Source of the DNA: Dyadobacter sp. CY345
GTDB lineage: Bacteria; Bacteroidota; Bacteroidia; Cytophagales; Spirosomataceae
NCBI RefSeq assembly: GCF_021502725.1
Contig: NZ_JAKFFS010000003.1
Location: forward strand, 620,001-684,000
Direction of reading: 5' to 3'
DNA: 64,000 bases
In this document: one piece after another, positions 26,689 through 35,890 of the stretch
Layout of the letters: each line of letters begins with the position of its first letter
Numbering within the stretch: position 1 is the stretch's first letter
The notes under the pieces: model-generated
What the model saw: the letters and a program-made list of their open reading frames with translations, nothing else
Databases searched by the model: none
What the model was told of the DNA's origin: nothing
Made by a program: the position numbers and the translations under genes

Positions 26689-27513
26689 GTTTTCTTCCTC
26701 ACTGATATCAGAATTAATTGGATCAATAGGTGGCGGAGAAGTATCTTGTGAATCGCTTTCTCCGTGTGTGTCCGATACGGCAAAGTCGCCTGAATCATCG
26801 AATTGATTTTCTGGTACTATTTGCGTTGGAACCGACGGTTCAGTATCGAGTGGTAAATGTGGCTCAGGGTTATTGCCGGAATCAATGGAATCATCAGACG
26901 ACTTACCCGTTGTCTGATGTGTCTCGTCTTCAAGATTATAAAAATGCCCCTGAAAGATTAATATACTGCACACACCTACAAATATGCAGGAATCAGCAAT
27001 GTTGAAAATTGGCGTAGAATAATATTGCCCGCCCCAGAGAGGTACCCATTCCGGGATAAATCCTTCCCAAAAATCGACAAAAATCATATCAATAACCTGA
27101 CCGTGAAACCAAGGCGTTGGCGAGCCGTAGGGAGCATTGTCAAGAAAAACGCCGTAAAATGTACTGTCAATGACATTTCCAACTGCGCCAGCAAGAATCA
27201 TGGACAGCGCCCATAACAAACCTTTTGAAGCACCGCTACGTGCCAGATGTACCAGATACCAGCCGATAGCGCACATCGCCAGAAGACGAAACAATGTCAG
27301 GAATAACTTGCCATATTCGTGGCCGAGCTGCATGCCAAAAGCCATGCCGGGATTCAGTACATAATGCAGTTTCAACCAGTTTCCAATTAGCGGGATTTGT
27401 CCCGAAAAACCTGGTTCCATATATTTATAGACCAAAAGTTTTGACACCTGGTCAACTGCAATTAAAAAAATACTGAACAATAAATACCGACTAGGATTTT
27501 TTGGTTGATTCAT
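26671..27513 (-). CDS. lspA: Signal peptidase II with long acidic C-terminal tail
   Basis: Inner-membrane aspartyl protease that cuts lipoprotein signal peptides. Four membrane helices cover residues 1-190. The catalytic pair is Asp116 in GAVGNVIDS and Asp174 in FNIADS, and the substrate-binding N-P-G motif is VLNPGMAFG. A loop insert at 122-165 is typical of Bacteroidota. Unlike standard 150-200-residue enzymes, an additional 85 residues (195-280) follow, rich in Asp, Glu, Ser and Pro and probably disordered in the cytoplasm. Lipoproteins of this window (6893, 10465, 13145, 39400, 40525, 48986) are its expected clients. Confidence 0.94.
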   Translation of the reverse strand: MNQPKNPSRYLLFSIFLIAVDQVSKLLVYKYMEPGFSGQIPLIGNWLKLHYVLNPGMAFGMQLGHEYGKLFLTLFRLLAMCAIGWYLVHLARSGASKGLLWALSMILAGAVGNVIDSTFYGVFLDNAPYGSPTPWFHGQVIDMIFVDFWEGFIPEWVPLWGGQYYSTPIFNIADSCIFVGVCSILIFQGHFYNLEDETHQTTGKSSDDSIDSGNNPEPHLPLDTEPSVPTQIVPENQFDDSGDFAVSDTHGESDSQDTSPPPIDPINSDISEEENKKESL

Positions 27514-27564
27514 TCCGGAATTATTACAATTAATATCGATGTGACTGCAAAAATAGGAAGTTCC

Positions 27565-28767
27565 TTACAAAGAACTCAATCCTCTTCTCTGCATTTCACT
27601 TTTTACCAGAAGGTATTCTCTGCTGCTTTGACCTGCAATGGAAGTATTTTCTTCTGCACGGCGAATTAAATAGGGCATTACCGCATCAATCGGGCCATAA
27701 GGAACATACTTCGCAACATTATATCCGACCTTTGCAAGGTTGTAAGAAATATTATCACTCATCCCTAAAAGTTGGGCAAACCAGATACGGTTGTCGTCAT
27801 TTTTGATTCCGAGTTTTTTCATCTTGCAAGTACAGTATTGCGAGCTGTACTCATTATGGGTTCCGAGGCAAATCGATATATGCTCCACATTTTCAAGACA
27901 GAAGTCGATGGAAGCATTGTAATCTTTGTCTGTAGCCTCTTTCGAAGTATGGATCGGATTGAAATATTCCTGCTCTCGCGCACGAATTCGTTCCTTTTCC
28001 ATGTATGCACCACGAACAAGTTTTCCGCCCAGTACATATCCTCTTTGTCTTGCAGTCAGATAAGCACTTTTTAAAGCTGCCAGCGTTTCGTGTCTGTAAA
28101 ACTGATAGGTGTTATAAACGATGGCTCCTTCCTTATTGTACTTTTCCATCATTTCATACGCAAGATCATCAATAACGCCCTGGACCCAGCTCTCTTCGGC
28201 ATCAACGAAAATGCGGACATTAAGTTTATGCGCAAGTGAGCAAAGTTTTTCAAGGCGTTGTTTTACACGTACATAGGCAGCGGTTTCTGATTCAGACAAT
28301 TCATCTTTGCGCTGTACTTTTTCTAAAAGATCCGTAGAAGCAATTCCGGTAACCTTAAAAACTGAAAAGGGAATATCTTTTGATTCGGAAGCTTTTTGAA
28401 TAGTCCGTAAAATCTCGTCTGCCGTTGAATCAAAACTTTTTTCATCGTCTTCACCCTCAACCGAGTAATCAAGTATCGTTCCGACGCCTGAATTGGCCAA
28501 TGTAGAAATGGTATGCTGGCAGTCACTAATCGTCTCACCGCCACAGAATTGTTCGAAAATGGTAGCCCGAATAAGATTTTTTATAGGTAAGTGAAGCTTT
28601 AGAGCGATCTTTATAAAAAAAGTGCCTAAATTTACCATCCGAGCCTGATTCATTAAGCTGAATAGCCAGTATGTTTTCCTGAGCTGAGAATTGGATTTTG
28701 AAGCAAATGCTATCGAAGTGTCTTCAAAAAATACAGGTATTTGATCTTTTTGTGACGCGTAAGCCAT
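27565..28767 (-). CDS. Proline dehydrogenase
   Basis: FAD enzyme oxidising proline to pyrroline-5-carboxylate. The TIM-barrel signatures are clear: TILDYSVEGED, FSVFKVTGIAS, VRIFVDAEESWVQ, YQFYRHETL and the flavin-binding GGKLVRGAYMEKER. Near the end is VAKYVPYGPIDAVMPYLIRRAEEN, split here by function: RRAEEN binds the proline carboxylate. It has 400 residues and no aldehyde dehydrogenase domain, so it is the single-function type. It lies 51 nt upstream of lspA and has its own -7 candidate. Confidence 0.93.
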   Translation of the reverse strand: MAYASQKDQIPVFFEDTSIAFASKSNSQLRKTYWLFSLMNQARMVNLGTFFIKIALKLHLPIKNLIRATIFEQFCGGETISDCQHTISTLANSGVGTILDYSVEGEDDEKSFDSTADEILRTIQKASESKDIPFSVFKVTGIASTDLLEKVQRKDELSESETAAYVRVKQRLEKLCSLAHKLNVRIFVDAEESWVQGVIDDLAYEMMEKYNKEGAIVYNTYQFYRHETLAALKSAYLTARQRGYVLGGKLVRGAYMEKERIRAREQEYFNPIHTSKEATDKDYNASIDFCLENVEHISICLGTHNEYSSQYCTCKMKKLGIKNDDNRIWFAQLLGMSDNISYNLAKVGYNVAKYVPYGPIDAVMPYLIRRAEENTSIAGQSSREYLLVKSEMQRRGLSSL

Positions 28768-28822
28768 TTTTTAAGTTTATCATAAGTGGGTTTCCGCACA
28801 GGTTTAAGTAAACCTAATTGGA

Positions 28823-28830
28823 CAAAAGTA
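28823..28830 (-). promoter_or_regulatory. Candidate -7 element for proline dehydrogenase
   Basis: On the minus strand the bases read TACTTTTG, matching TAnnTTTG, 56 nt upstream of the start codon. The -33 TTG is not evident. Confidence 0.4.
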
Positions 28831-28952
28831 ATACAAACATTGTGCCGCTTGCTTTTGGAGGACCAAATGTACGGCAATCCGTTAAATACGCATAATACCA
28901 AGTCGAAATATTATAGTTATCTTATTGTTTTATTAAGGACAAGTTTTTGAAT

Positions 28953-30047
28953 ATGAATGCTTCTCTAGATATCCTTCCGCTAAGTAGTTGGATTAATACT
29001 GAAGGGAAACCTTTAGTAATCGCCGGACCTTGCAGTGCAGAGACCGAGGAACAAATGTTGGAAACCGCAAGCCAGATCAAGAAAGAAGGATTTGCACACG
29101 TATTACGTGCGGGAATATGGAAGCCAAGAACTCGTCCTGGAAGTTTTGAAGGGATGGGCGAAGCTGCTTTGCCATGGTTGCAGGCTGCGAAAAAAGAAAC
29201 TGGATTGCCTGTTGCTATTGAGGTTGCAAATCCTCAGCATATAGAATTGGCGTTGAAATATGGTGTAGATATTCTTTGGGTTGGTGCCCGTACTACGGTT
29301 AACCCGTTCAATGTTCAGGAATTGGCAGAAGCGCTTAGAGGTGTGGATGTGCCTGTTCTTGTAAAAAATCCTGTTAACCCGGATTTGCAGCTTTGGATTG
29401 GTGCTTTGGAACGTTTGAACCAGGCAGGTGTTAAGAAATTGGGTGCTATTCACCGTGGATTTTCTAACGCGCAGGAAACAAAATATCGTAACTCTCCAAT
29501 GTGGAATATTGCGATCGAATTGAAAACTTTGTTCCCTGAACTTCCAGTGATCGGCGATCCTAGCCACATGGCTGGAAAGCGTTCATTGTTGTTTGAAATT
29601 GCACAACGCGCGCTTGACTTGAACTATGACGGTTTGATCATTGAATCTCACCGTGACCCGGATAAAGCATGGTCTGATGCTTCGCAGCAATTGACACCTC
29701 CTGCTTTGGCTGAAATGTTGCATGAACTTCACGTTCGCAAGGAATCTTACCCAACAGACTACCAGTCTCAACTGGAAGTAGTTCGCGGTAAAATTGATAA
29801 CCTTGACCGTGAATTGCTTGAAAATCTTGCAAACCGTATGTCATTGGTTGAAAAACTTGCTGAGTACAAACGTGATAATAACGTTGCAGCTTACCAGGTA
29901 GATCGTTTCCGTGAAGTATTGGATACACGTGCGGCATGGGGAAAAAGCTTAAATCTTTACCCAGCCCTTGTTGACGAGCTTTTCAAGTTGGTTCACATGG
30001 AGTCTATCCGTAAACAAACAGAAGTTATGAATCAAATCAACGCTTAA
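28953..30047 (+). CDS. Bifunctional DAHP synthase / chorismate mutase
   Basis: One chain with the first enzyme of aromatic synthesis and the branch-point enzyme to Phe/Tyr. Residues 18-260 are a class I (beta-type) DAHP synthase with VIAGPCSAE, RAGIWKPRTRPGSFEG, KNPVNPD and IGDPSHMAGKR. Residues 270-355 are an AroQ chorismate mutase (VRGKIDNLDRELLENLANRM, KRDNNVAAYQVDRF). The ATG at 28953 is preferred to a TTG at 28947. In such fusions the mutase domain lets prephenate control the synthase. The gene is monocistronic, divergent from proline dehydrogenase. Confidence 0.94.
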   Translation: MNASLDILPLSSWINTEGKPLVIAGPCSAETEEQMLETASQIKKEGFAHVLRAGIWKPRTRPGSFEGMGEAALPWLQAAKKETGLPVAIEVANPQHIELALKYGVDILWVGARTTVNPFNVQELAEALRGVDVPVLVKNPVNPDLQLWIGALERLNQAGVKKLGAIHRGFSNAQETKYRNSPMWNIAIELKTLFPELPVIGDPSHMAGKRSLLFEIAQRALDLNYDGLIIESHRDPDKAWSDASQQLTPPALAEMLHELHVRKESYPTDYQSQLEVVRGKIDNLDRELLENLANRMSLVEKLAEYKRDNNVAAYQVDRFREVLDTRAAWGKSLNLYPALVDELFKLVHMESIRKQTEVMNQINA

Positions 30048-30071
30048 TTGTTGATAGATTTTTTGAAATAT

Positions 30072-30106
30072 AAACGGGGCACTTTCTTGATGAAGGTGCC
30101 CCGTTT
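30072..30106 (+). terminator. Terminator of the DAHP synthase gene
   Basis: AAACGGGGCAC and GTGCCCCGTTT with further pairs inside (TTTC/GAAG with one wobble) and a T-run. On the other strand a TTTATATTT tail could serve the convergent SGNH hydrolase gene. Confidence 0.92.
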
Positions 30107-30177
30107 TTGGTGTAATTTTTACAAATGCGCTTTTGAATTACTCGTCTTTTGTCAATAAGTTAAATCATACGAAATAT

Positions 30178-30810
30178 TCAGATACTTTTGTTCGTCAGCA
30201 CCTGAGCAATTTCTCTTGCCCAAATTTGGTACGCTTTATAATTTAAATGCGTTTTGTCAATTGCGAATTCATTTTTGAGACCCGTAGAATCTGATAGATG
30301 TTGATTTAAGTCCAGATAATCTATTTTGTTTTGCTGACAATACCCGATCAGAAAATCATTTAATTTTATTACCTCGGCTTTGCTGAAAGGATCGTTTTGT
30401 TCGAATAAAGTGAGCGTCACAACGGGCGTTATATTATTTTTCAAAAGTGTCTCCAAAATAACCTGATAGTTCTTTTGAATCTTTTCTTGCGACACACCGA
30501 CGGTAATATCATTGATCCCCGCTTCGACGAAACAAATTTCAGGGTGCCTGTCGATGACATGTGTCTGCAATAAACCTAAAAAATGATAGGTGCAAAGTCC
30601 TGGAAAACCGCTGTTGAGCACGTCCGTTCTTCCCAACAATTCAACCCATTTCCCCTGAGCCGTCAGAGAGTTTCCGAACATGACAATTTTTGAATCACCT
30701 TTCATGGATACGAATTTTTGAAGCAGCTTATCCCGGAAAATATAGGCGCAGGTGAACAGGAAGACAATATTGAACAACAATGAAATAAAAAGTGAAAGTC
30801 TGATTTTCAT
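30178..30810 (-). CDS. Membrane-anchored SGNH/GDSL hydrolase
   Basis: A 210-residue esterase or lipase-like protein. Residues 5-25 form a signal anchor. Block I is VMFGNSLTAQG (catalytic Ser, with Asn-Ser in place of Asp-Ser). Block III is EAGINDITVG, and block V is IDKTHLNYKAY with the Asp/His pair. The substrate is unknown; relatives deacylate sugars, lipids or peptidoglycan. It starts 40 nt after thymidine kinase on the same strand, so the two probably form one transcript. Confidence 0.85.
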   Translation of the reverse strand: MKIRLSLFISLLFNIVFLFTCAYIFRDKLLQKFVSMKGDSKIVMFGNSLTAQGKWVELLGRTDVLNSGFPGLCTYHFLGLLQTHVIDRHPEICFVEAGINDITVGVSQEKIQKNYQVILETLLKNNITPVVTLTLFEQNDPFSKAEVIKLNDFLIGYCQQNKIDYLDLNQHLSDSTGLKNEFAIDKTHLNYKAYQIWAREIAQVLTNKSI

Positions 30811-30850
30811 CGGTTCCTGTTATTTGCTTTGCCAGACTGAAAACTTTGTT

Positions 30851-31453
30851 TTAGCAAGGCTGATCATATGCCTCCTCTCCCAAATTAAAACACCTGCGGC
30901 ATCTTGCTTCATAAAGATCGGTTTCTCCTAAAAGTACTTTTTCGTTTGAAGCAGATAGTCGGTAAGAGTGCGAAGCAACTTCTCCGCAAACCATACATAT
31001 CGCGTGAACTTTTGTGACATATTCTGCAAGTGCTATCAGTTGCGGCATGTATCCAAAAGGTTTGCCCAAATAATCCATATCAAGACCGGCGATGATCACG
31101 CGCTTTCCGGAATTTGCCAGCGCATCACATACGGACATGATTGATTCATCGAAAAATTGGGCTTCATCAAGCCCGATAACCTCGGCGTTTCCTGATAATG
31201 AAATAATTTCAGATGATGAGTTAACCGGGATTGCTTCGATGGAATTCTCGTTGTGCGAAACAATGTTCTCAACATGATAGCGTTTATCCAAAGCAGGTTT
31301 GAAGATCTTTATTCTTTGGCGGGCAATTTTGGCGCGGTTGAGTCTGCGAATTAATTCTTCGGTTTTTCCGGAGAACATGGATCCGCAGATCACCTCAATC
31401 CATCCGGCGCGAGGGTATTGGTTGTTTCTTGTATGAGAAGGCTCAATGAACAT
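30851..31453 (-). CDS. tdk: Thymidine kinase (type II)
   Basis: Phosphorylates thymidine for salvage. The P-loop is GSMFSGKTEELIRR (residues 24-37), and the catalytic Glu97 lies in GLDEAQFF. The lasso motif GLDMDYLGKPFG precedes the zinc ribbon cysteines (CMVC and CRRC). The start is placed at the ATG 31453; the frame extends 16 codons further without similarity, and those codons overlap the region upstream of the divergent gene. At 200 residues it has the family length. Confidence 0.93.
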   Translation of the reverse strand: MFIEPSHTRNNQYPRAGWIEVICGSMFSGKTEELIRRLNRAKIARQRIKIFKPALDKRYHVENIVSHNENSIEAIPVNSSSEIISLSGNAEVIGLDEAQFFDESIMSVCDALANSGKRVIIAGLDMDYLGKPFGYMPQLIALAEYVTKVHAICMVCGEVASHSYRLSASNEKVLLGETDLYEARCRRCFNLGEEAYDQPC

Positions 31454-31567
31454 GATAGCCGTGAAATAAGTGAATCTGTATTCGACTGCCTGAACAGCCA
31501 TTTTTTAATTATCTTTACAAAACAAACACATTTTTTAAACACTCTTGTTACAAAGCTCTTATTCGTT

Positions 31568-32704
31568 ATGCCGAATAGTTTGAACACAAATGCACTCAAC
31601 CAATATGCAGCGCGATTTACGGCTACCGTCCTGAATGAAGCGTATCGTAACCAAGCTGTTATAAAAGGTCCTGAATTACTTAAACTTACACCAGTTCGTC
31701 AGGTAAATCTTGGTATCCTGAACCGTCTGTTTGACCAATGGAAAAATTCAGCCTTAGCTTTTCGAAGCATATATTTTGATTTTGAAAGTGAAGAGGTGAA
31801 AACATCGCTTCAAAATTTCATGAATACGGTATCTCAGCATATCGCCGTCAAACGCAACGATCTTGAACCGCTTTTTATTGAATCGGTAAAAGATACGATC
31901 ACACTTTTGTATACGCCGGAAAGCTATTTTGAAGAAAAGCTTAGAGCAATGCCGGAGTCAACTTTTACGGCGGAAAAGGCTCAGCAGCTGATTAAATATA
32001 CCCAGATTCATAACGGTATTGCCCAGGCTTTGTCGCAGAGGCTGGAAGATAGCGGCTCCGACTCTGTTTATATGACGCAGGTTATCGGCTGGTTGTATGA
32101 AATAAAAAATAATTCAGAGTTGATGGACGACATAACGCCGTTTGTCAGCCAGTTTTCGGAAGTACTAACTTTGGAATCATCTGAGTTGCTTCCTGTAACG
32201 CCGACAGTAAGTTTTGCGTCGCAGGCGACAGGTAAAAATGAGCCAAAATCTTTCTTTGATTCGGCATTTTCAGAAATCGATTCCAAGAAGCCGGTTTCAA
32301 TTCCGACTGCGCCGTCCGTTCCTCAGCGTGCTGAACCCGGATTGGCGATTCTTTCAGAAATTGTTTCAAAAACAAATTCGACGGAAAAAGAAACGCTGAA
32401 CAACCGGTTCAAAGTTGACATTCCAAAAGCTTCTGAGGAAAATCGTTATGGAAATGTTCAGGTGAAAGTTGAAAACATTGCCGGCTCTATTCCACTTGGG
32501 CAGCGCTTTATGTTTGTTAACCAGCTTTTCAGTAAAAATGCCGAGCATTTTGATAAGGCGATTTATGAACTGGACCTTGTGAAAAGTTATGAAGAAGCTG
32601 AAAATTTAATCTGGCATCGTTACGCCTCTAAATATGCCTGGGATGTAAATGGCGAAGCTGTTCAGGCTTTGCTGGCGATTGTCAAACGCAAATTCACATC
32701 GTGA
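31568..32704 (+). CDS. Uncharacterised conserved soluble protein
   Basis: I do not recognise this 378-residue protein. It has no signal peptide or membrane segment. The N-terminal 220 residues are mainly helical, starting ALNQYAARFTATVLNEAY and containing FDFESEEVKTSLQNFMNTVS. A variable linker rich in Ser, Pro and Thr (about 225-300) leads to a conserved end with GSIPLGQRFMFVNQLFSKNAEHFDKAIYEL and a Trp-rich closing helix. The ATG at 31568 is used; 50 upstream codons lack coding character and overlap tdk. It is divergent from tdk and 33 nt before a barrel protein gene. Confidence 0.6.
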   Translation: MPNSLNTNALNQYAARFTATVLNEAYRNQAVIKGPELLKLTPVRQVNLGILNRLFDQWKNSALAFRSIYFDFESEEVKTSLQNFMNTVSQHIAVKRNDLEPLFIESVKDTITLLYTPESYFEEKLRAMPESTFTAEKAQQLIKYTQIHNGIAQALSQRLEDSGSDSVYMTQVIGWLYEIKNNSELMDDITPFVSQFSEVLTLESSELLPVTPTVSFASQATGKNEPKSFFDSAFSEIDSKKPVSIPTAPSVPQRAEPGLAILSEIVSKTNSTEKETLNNRFKVDIPKASEENRYGNVQVKVENIAGSIPLGQRFMFVNQLFSKNAEHFDKAIYELDLVKSYEEAENLIWHRYASKYAWDVNGEAVQALLAIVKRKFTS

Positions 32705-32737
32705 GATAAATTTTGAAATAAACATACTGGCGGTTAA

Positions 32738-33610
32738 ATGAAAGAGCAATCTGGACATTTATCTCGACAGAAAAACTTCCTTCGATCTTTCGTTATCTTT
32801 CTGATAATATCATCCAAGAGCTTCGCCGACGGGACTCCGTTTCCCGTCGGCGCAAGAAACTGGGGCCTTGCAAATGCTACAATCGCACGTTTTGATTATT
32901 ACGCAACCGGCAATAATGTTGCAGGACTGGGTGGAATAAAAACCGCTGCCATGTTCTCCACATATAGTTCTCATTATAATTTTGATGGAATAAATACTTT
33001 GGGTATCGGTGCCGCAATGCCGGTAACTGATGATTTGGGTATAGGCCTTACTATTCAGCGCTTTGGAGATAAGGTTTATAACCAGATATCGGCAGGAGCG
33101 GGCGCCGGACATAGAATCGGGAGATTTAGTCTTGGATTAAAACTCAATTATCTTCAAACCGCTATTCATTCTTCCGCCATCAGTTTTAGCAAAAAAGCGT
33201 TTGTTGTTGAGTTTGGAGGAATTGTCATGATATCTTCAAAACTTTATTTTGGCGCGCATATGTATAACGTTACGCAGTCTTCTTATTCAGACGCCTCGAA
33301 TGAAACTGTGGATACCTCTTTGCGGACGGGATTTTTATATAAACCTTCAAAAACCGTCGAATTGAGTGCAGAAGTTGAAAAAATAACCGCATATCCAATG
33401 ACGCTCAGAGTAGGTCTGGAATATGAAATTGTGAAAAGATTTTTCATTCGCACCGGAATAAATTCAAAACCTCAGACCAATCATTTTGGAATAGGTTTTA
33501 AAGGAAATCAATTCCATCTCGATTATGCAATGCATACACATCCGCAATTAGGATGGTCGCATCACGTTTCTCTGGGTTATATTTTTTGGGATAAAAAGAA
33601 AAACGATTGA
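32738..33610 (+). CDS. Outer-membrane beta-barrel protein, PorV/UPF0164-like
   Basis: A 290-residue exported protein. The signal peptide ends at SFADG (about residue 32). The mature start (PFPVGARNWGLANATIARFDYYATGNN) resembles the head of PorV/PorQ and UPF0164 barrels, where a Gly-rich segment is followed by a remark about the place of each gene. The rest is alternating hydrophobic strands with Gly and Tyr (LGIGLTIQRFGDKVYNQIS) and ends in Phe/Trp-rich strand FLGYIFWD-like residues. PorV proteins carry substrates of type IX secretion; membership is likely only at the fold level. Confidence 0.55.
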   Translation: MKEQSGHLSRQKNFLRSFVIFLIISSKSFADGTPFPVGARNWGLANATIARFDYYATGNNVAGLGGIKTAAMFSTYSSHYNFDGINTLGIGAAMPVTDDLGIGLTIQRFGDKVYNQISAGAGAGHRIGRFSLGLKLNYLQTAIHSSAISFSKKAFVVEFGGIVMISSKLYFGAHMYNVTQSSYSDASNETVDTSLRTGFLYKPSKTVELSAEVEKITAYPMTLRVGLEYEIVKRFFIRTGINSKPQTNHFGIGFKGNQFHLDYAMHTHPQLGWSHHVSLGYIFWDKKKND

Positions 33611-33623
33611 AATAAAATTATTT

Positions 33624-34472
33624 TCAATTTTTGATAAGGTTTAGAAATATTGCTCTTGCCTCGCTAGAAGCATCCATATCCAGGAAAGTCAATTCGTTTT
33701 TTTCTTTTACGAAATCAAGCAGTTTTTCCATGGGCATATTTCCAACGAGGTCATCCTGCGCCATCGGGCAGCCGCCGTAACCGAGCAAAGCACCGTCGAA
33801 ACGGCGGCAACCTGCATGATAAGCCGCCTCAATTTTGATTCTCCATTCCTCAGGTTTCGTATGAAAATGAGCTCCAAATTCCAGACCGGGATATGCCGGA
33901 ATTAAATGTTCGAAAAGCGATTTAACGTCTTCATTTTTTGCCAGACCAACAGTATCTGATAATGAAAATATTTGTACTCCTGACTCAGATAATTTCTTTA
34001 CCCAATATAAAACAATCTCAGTGTTCCATAAGTCTCCATAAGGATTGCCGAAGCCCATCGAGATGTAAATGACCAGCTCCTTATTGTTTTTTCTGCATAA
34101 AGACTGAATGGCGTCTACCCGTTTCAGTGATTCCTCAATCGTTGCATTCGTATTTCTCAACTGGAATGTTTCAGAAATTGAAAACGGGTAACCTAAATAG
34201 GTAATCTGTTCAAAAGCACAAGCCTCTTCTGCCCCGCGCTCATTGGCAATGATTGCTAATAATTTGGTTGAAGTTGCGGAAAGATCAAGTTTGGGAATCA
34301 ACTCAGCTGTATCGCTTACCTGAGGCATGGCTTTAGCTGAAACAAAACTTCCAAAATCAAGGGTGTCAAAACCGACCTGAAGCAGTTTGTTCAGATAATC
34401 AATTTTCTGTTCCGTTGGGATAAACGGGTGATGGCCTTGCCAGGCATCGCGGGGACATTCGATGAGTTTCAT
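33624..34472 (-). CDS. Hydroxymethylglutaryl-CoA lyase
   Basis: Splits HMG-CoA into acetyl-CoA and acetoacetate in leucine breakdown. From the ATG at 34472 the catalytic Arg8-Asp9 lie in IECPRDAWQG. Metal ligands His202 and His204 are in GAHFHT and the lid Cys235 in GYGGCPMAQD. It has 282 residues, about the family length. A TTG two codons further upstream was not used. No other leucine pathway gene is adjacent; it is convergent with the barrel gene, only 13 nt apart. Confidence 0.9.
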   Translation of the reverse strand: MKLIECPRDAWQGHHPFIPTEQKIDYLNKLLQVGFDTLDFGSFVSAKAMPQVSDTAELIPKLDLSATSTKLLAIIANERGAEEACAFEQITYLGYPFSISETFQLRNTNATIEESLKRVDAIQSLCRKNNKELVIYISMGFGNPYGDLWNTEIVLYWVKKLSESGVQIFSLSDTVGLAKNEDVKSLFEHLIPAYPGLEFGAHFHTKPEEWRIKIEAAYHAGCRRFDGALLGYGGCPMAQDDLVGNMPMEKLLDFVKEKNELTFLDMDASSEARAIFLNLIKN

Positions 34473-34506
34473 AGGCAATTGGATTACAAAATGCTATGAG
34501 TGGAGA

Positions 34507-34558
34507 TTGAAAACAAAGCTTACCAGATAATTTTCTGTTGAACATCATCTGATAAGCT
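34507..34558 (-). terminator. Terminator of the epimerase gene
   Basis: ATCTGATAAGCT (34547-34558) and AGCTTACCAGAT (34517-34528) pair over 12 bp, with a G-U pair in the minus-strand RNA, and TTTGTTTTC follows. It lies 10 nt after the epimerase stop codon. Confidence 0.65.
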
Positions 34559-34567
34559 CTGAATAAT

Positions 34568-35629
34568 TTACTTTAAAATCGGAGCTAGATCCTTTTCGTT
34601 TTCAGCAAGCCAGGCAGTAATATCTTCAACGATCTGACGGATACCAATTTTTGGCTCCCATCCGGTCATTGCCGTAACTTTCGTATTGTCTGTCAAATAA
34701 AGACGTATATCAGCCGTACGTGTTTCCGGAACAACCTTAATTGGAATCGTCTTTCCGGTTACTTCCTGGCAAATTTTTGTCAATTCCTGCAACGAAGCGC
34801 TGCTTTGCAAACCACCGCCGGCATTCAGAATTTCTCCGTTTACTTTGTCAAGGTTGTGAAGCTGCCAGTCGATCAAACGGTAAAGATCGGCAACATGCAG
34901 CATATCGCGCATTTGCTTTCCTGTTCCGCCATATCCAAAGTAACCTAATTGCTGCTCAAAATAATGTTTAGCAATCCAGAGCACCATAACGCCCTGATCC
35001 ACTTTTCCCATTTGCCATGGACCGGTGATCACGCCGCAACGATTTATAACCGTGCGTAAATTGTAAAATTCATTGTATTCCTGAATGATCAGTTCAGAAG
35101 CAAGCTTCGTAGTTCCGTATAATGAACGAGCACCATTTAAAGGGAAATCTTCTGCAATTCCTTTTGATGAAACGCCTGGAACTGGTTGATCATCAGCCAG
35201 TGAGAAGCGGGTTTCTTCTTCAACGAAATTAAGTGTTTCAATTGTTTTTATAGGATAAACACGGCTGGTTGAGAGGAAGATGAAACCGGCTTTATGTTTC
35301 AAAGCATAGTTTAAACAATTCACTGTCCCGACAAGATTTGTGTTTATCAGATAATCCGGCGTTCCGTCCAGACCTGCCAATACCGACGGTTCTGCCGAAG
35401 CCTCAATGACCGTATCGACCGCTGGAAATGCGTCAAAATCTTCTTTATTTCTGATATCACCATGGACAAATTCAACCCCGGCTTCTTTTAAACGGCTCAG
35501 GTTCAGTTCAGAACCGCGACGTTTCAGGTTGTCTAATGCGAAAATCTGGTAATCAGGATAATTTAATTTTAGTGAAATCGCCAAAGCCGATCCAACAAAT
35601 CCGGCACCACCGGTAATAAGAATTTTCAT
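34568..35629 (-). CDS. NAD-dependent epimerase, CDP-paratose 2-epimerase-like
   Basis: Extended short-chain dehydrogenase of 353 residues from the ATG at 35629. The Rossmann motif is ITGGAGFVGS, followed by DNLKRRGSELNLSRL, a segment I associate with the CDP-paratose 2-epimerase (RfbE/TyvE) group. The catalytic triad is Ser in FLSTSRVYP and Tyr/Lys in SLYGTTKLASE. The longer reading frame from 35704 is rejected because a -7 box lies inside it. No other sugar-nucleotide gene is near, so the true substrate is open. Confidence 0.8.
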   Translation of the reverse strand: MKILITGGAGFVGSALAISLKLNYPDYQIFALDNLKRRGSELNLSRLKEAGVEFVHGDIRNKEDFDAFPAVDTVIEASAEPSVLAGLDGTPDYLINTNLVGTVNCLNYALKHKAGFIFLSTSRVYPIKTIETLNFVEEETRFSLADDQPVPGVSSKGIAEDFPLNGARSLYGTTKLASELIIQEYNEFYNLRTVINRCGVITGPWQMGKVDQGVMVLWIAKHYFEQQLGYFGYGGTGKQMRDMLHVADLYRLIDWQLHNLDKVNGEILNAGGGLQSSASLQELTKICQEVTGKTIPIKVVPETRTADIRLYLTDNTKVTAMTGWEPKIGIRQIVEDITAWLAENEKDLAPILK

Positions 35630-35682
35630 GGATAAATTTGAGTATATGAAAGATTGAGTGAATGTGTGTCCGCTTGAAAGAT

Positions 35683-35690
35683 CAAAGTTA
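35683..35690 (-). promoter_or_regulatory. Candidate -7 element of the epimerase gene
   Basis: On the minus strand this reads TAACTTTG, a TAnnTTTG match 54 nt upstream of the chosen start codon. It supports the start at 35629 over the longer frame. Confidence 0.4.
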
Positions 35691-35890
35691 GGATCATTCA
35701 GCAAATTTGATGGGATAACTTGTTGTTTTTTAATGTAACCGGTCTAAAATCACCAAACGCTAACTATTTGCTGAAATAAACTTTACAAGTATATAGTAAG
35801 TAACTAAAATAGGTAACTTTAACACCTAGTAGATTCTTTGCAACGATCACTTGTATTTGTTCGTACAGAGTTAAAATTCCTGAATCACAT

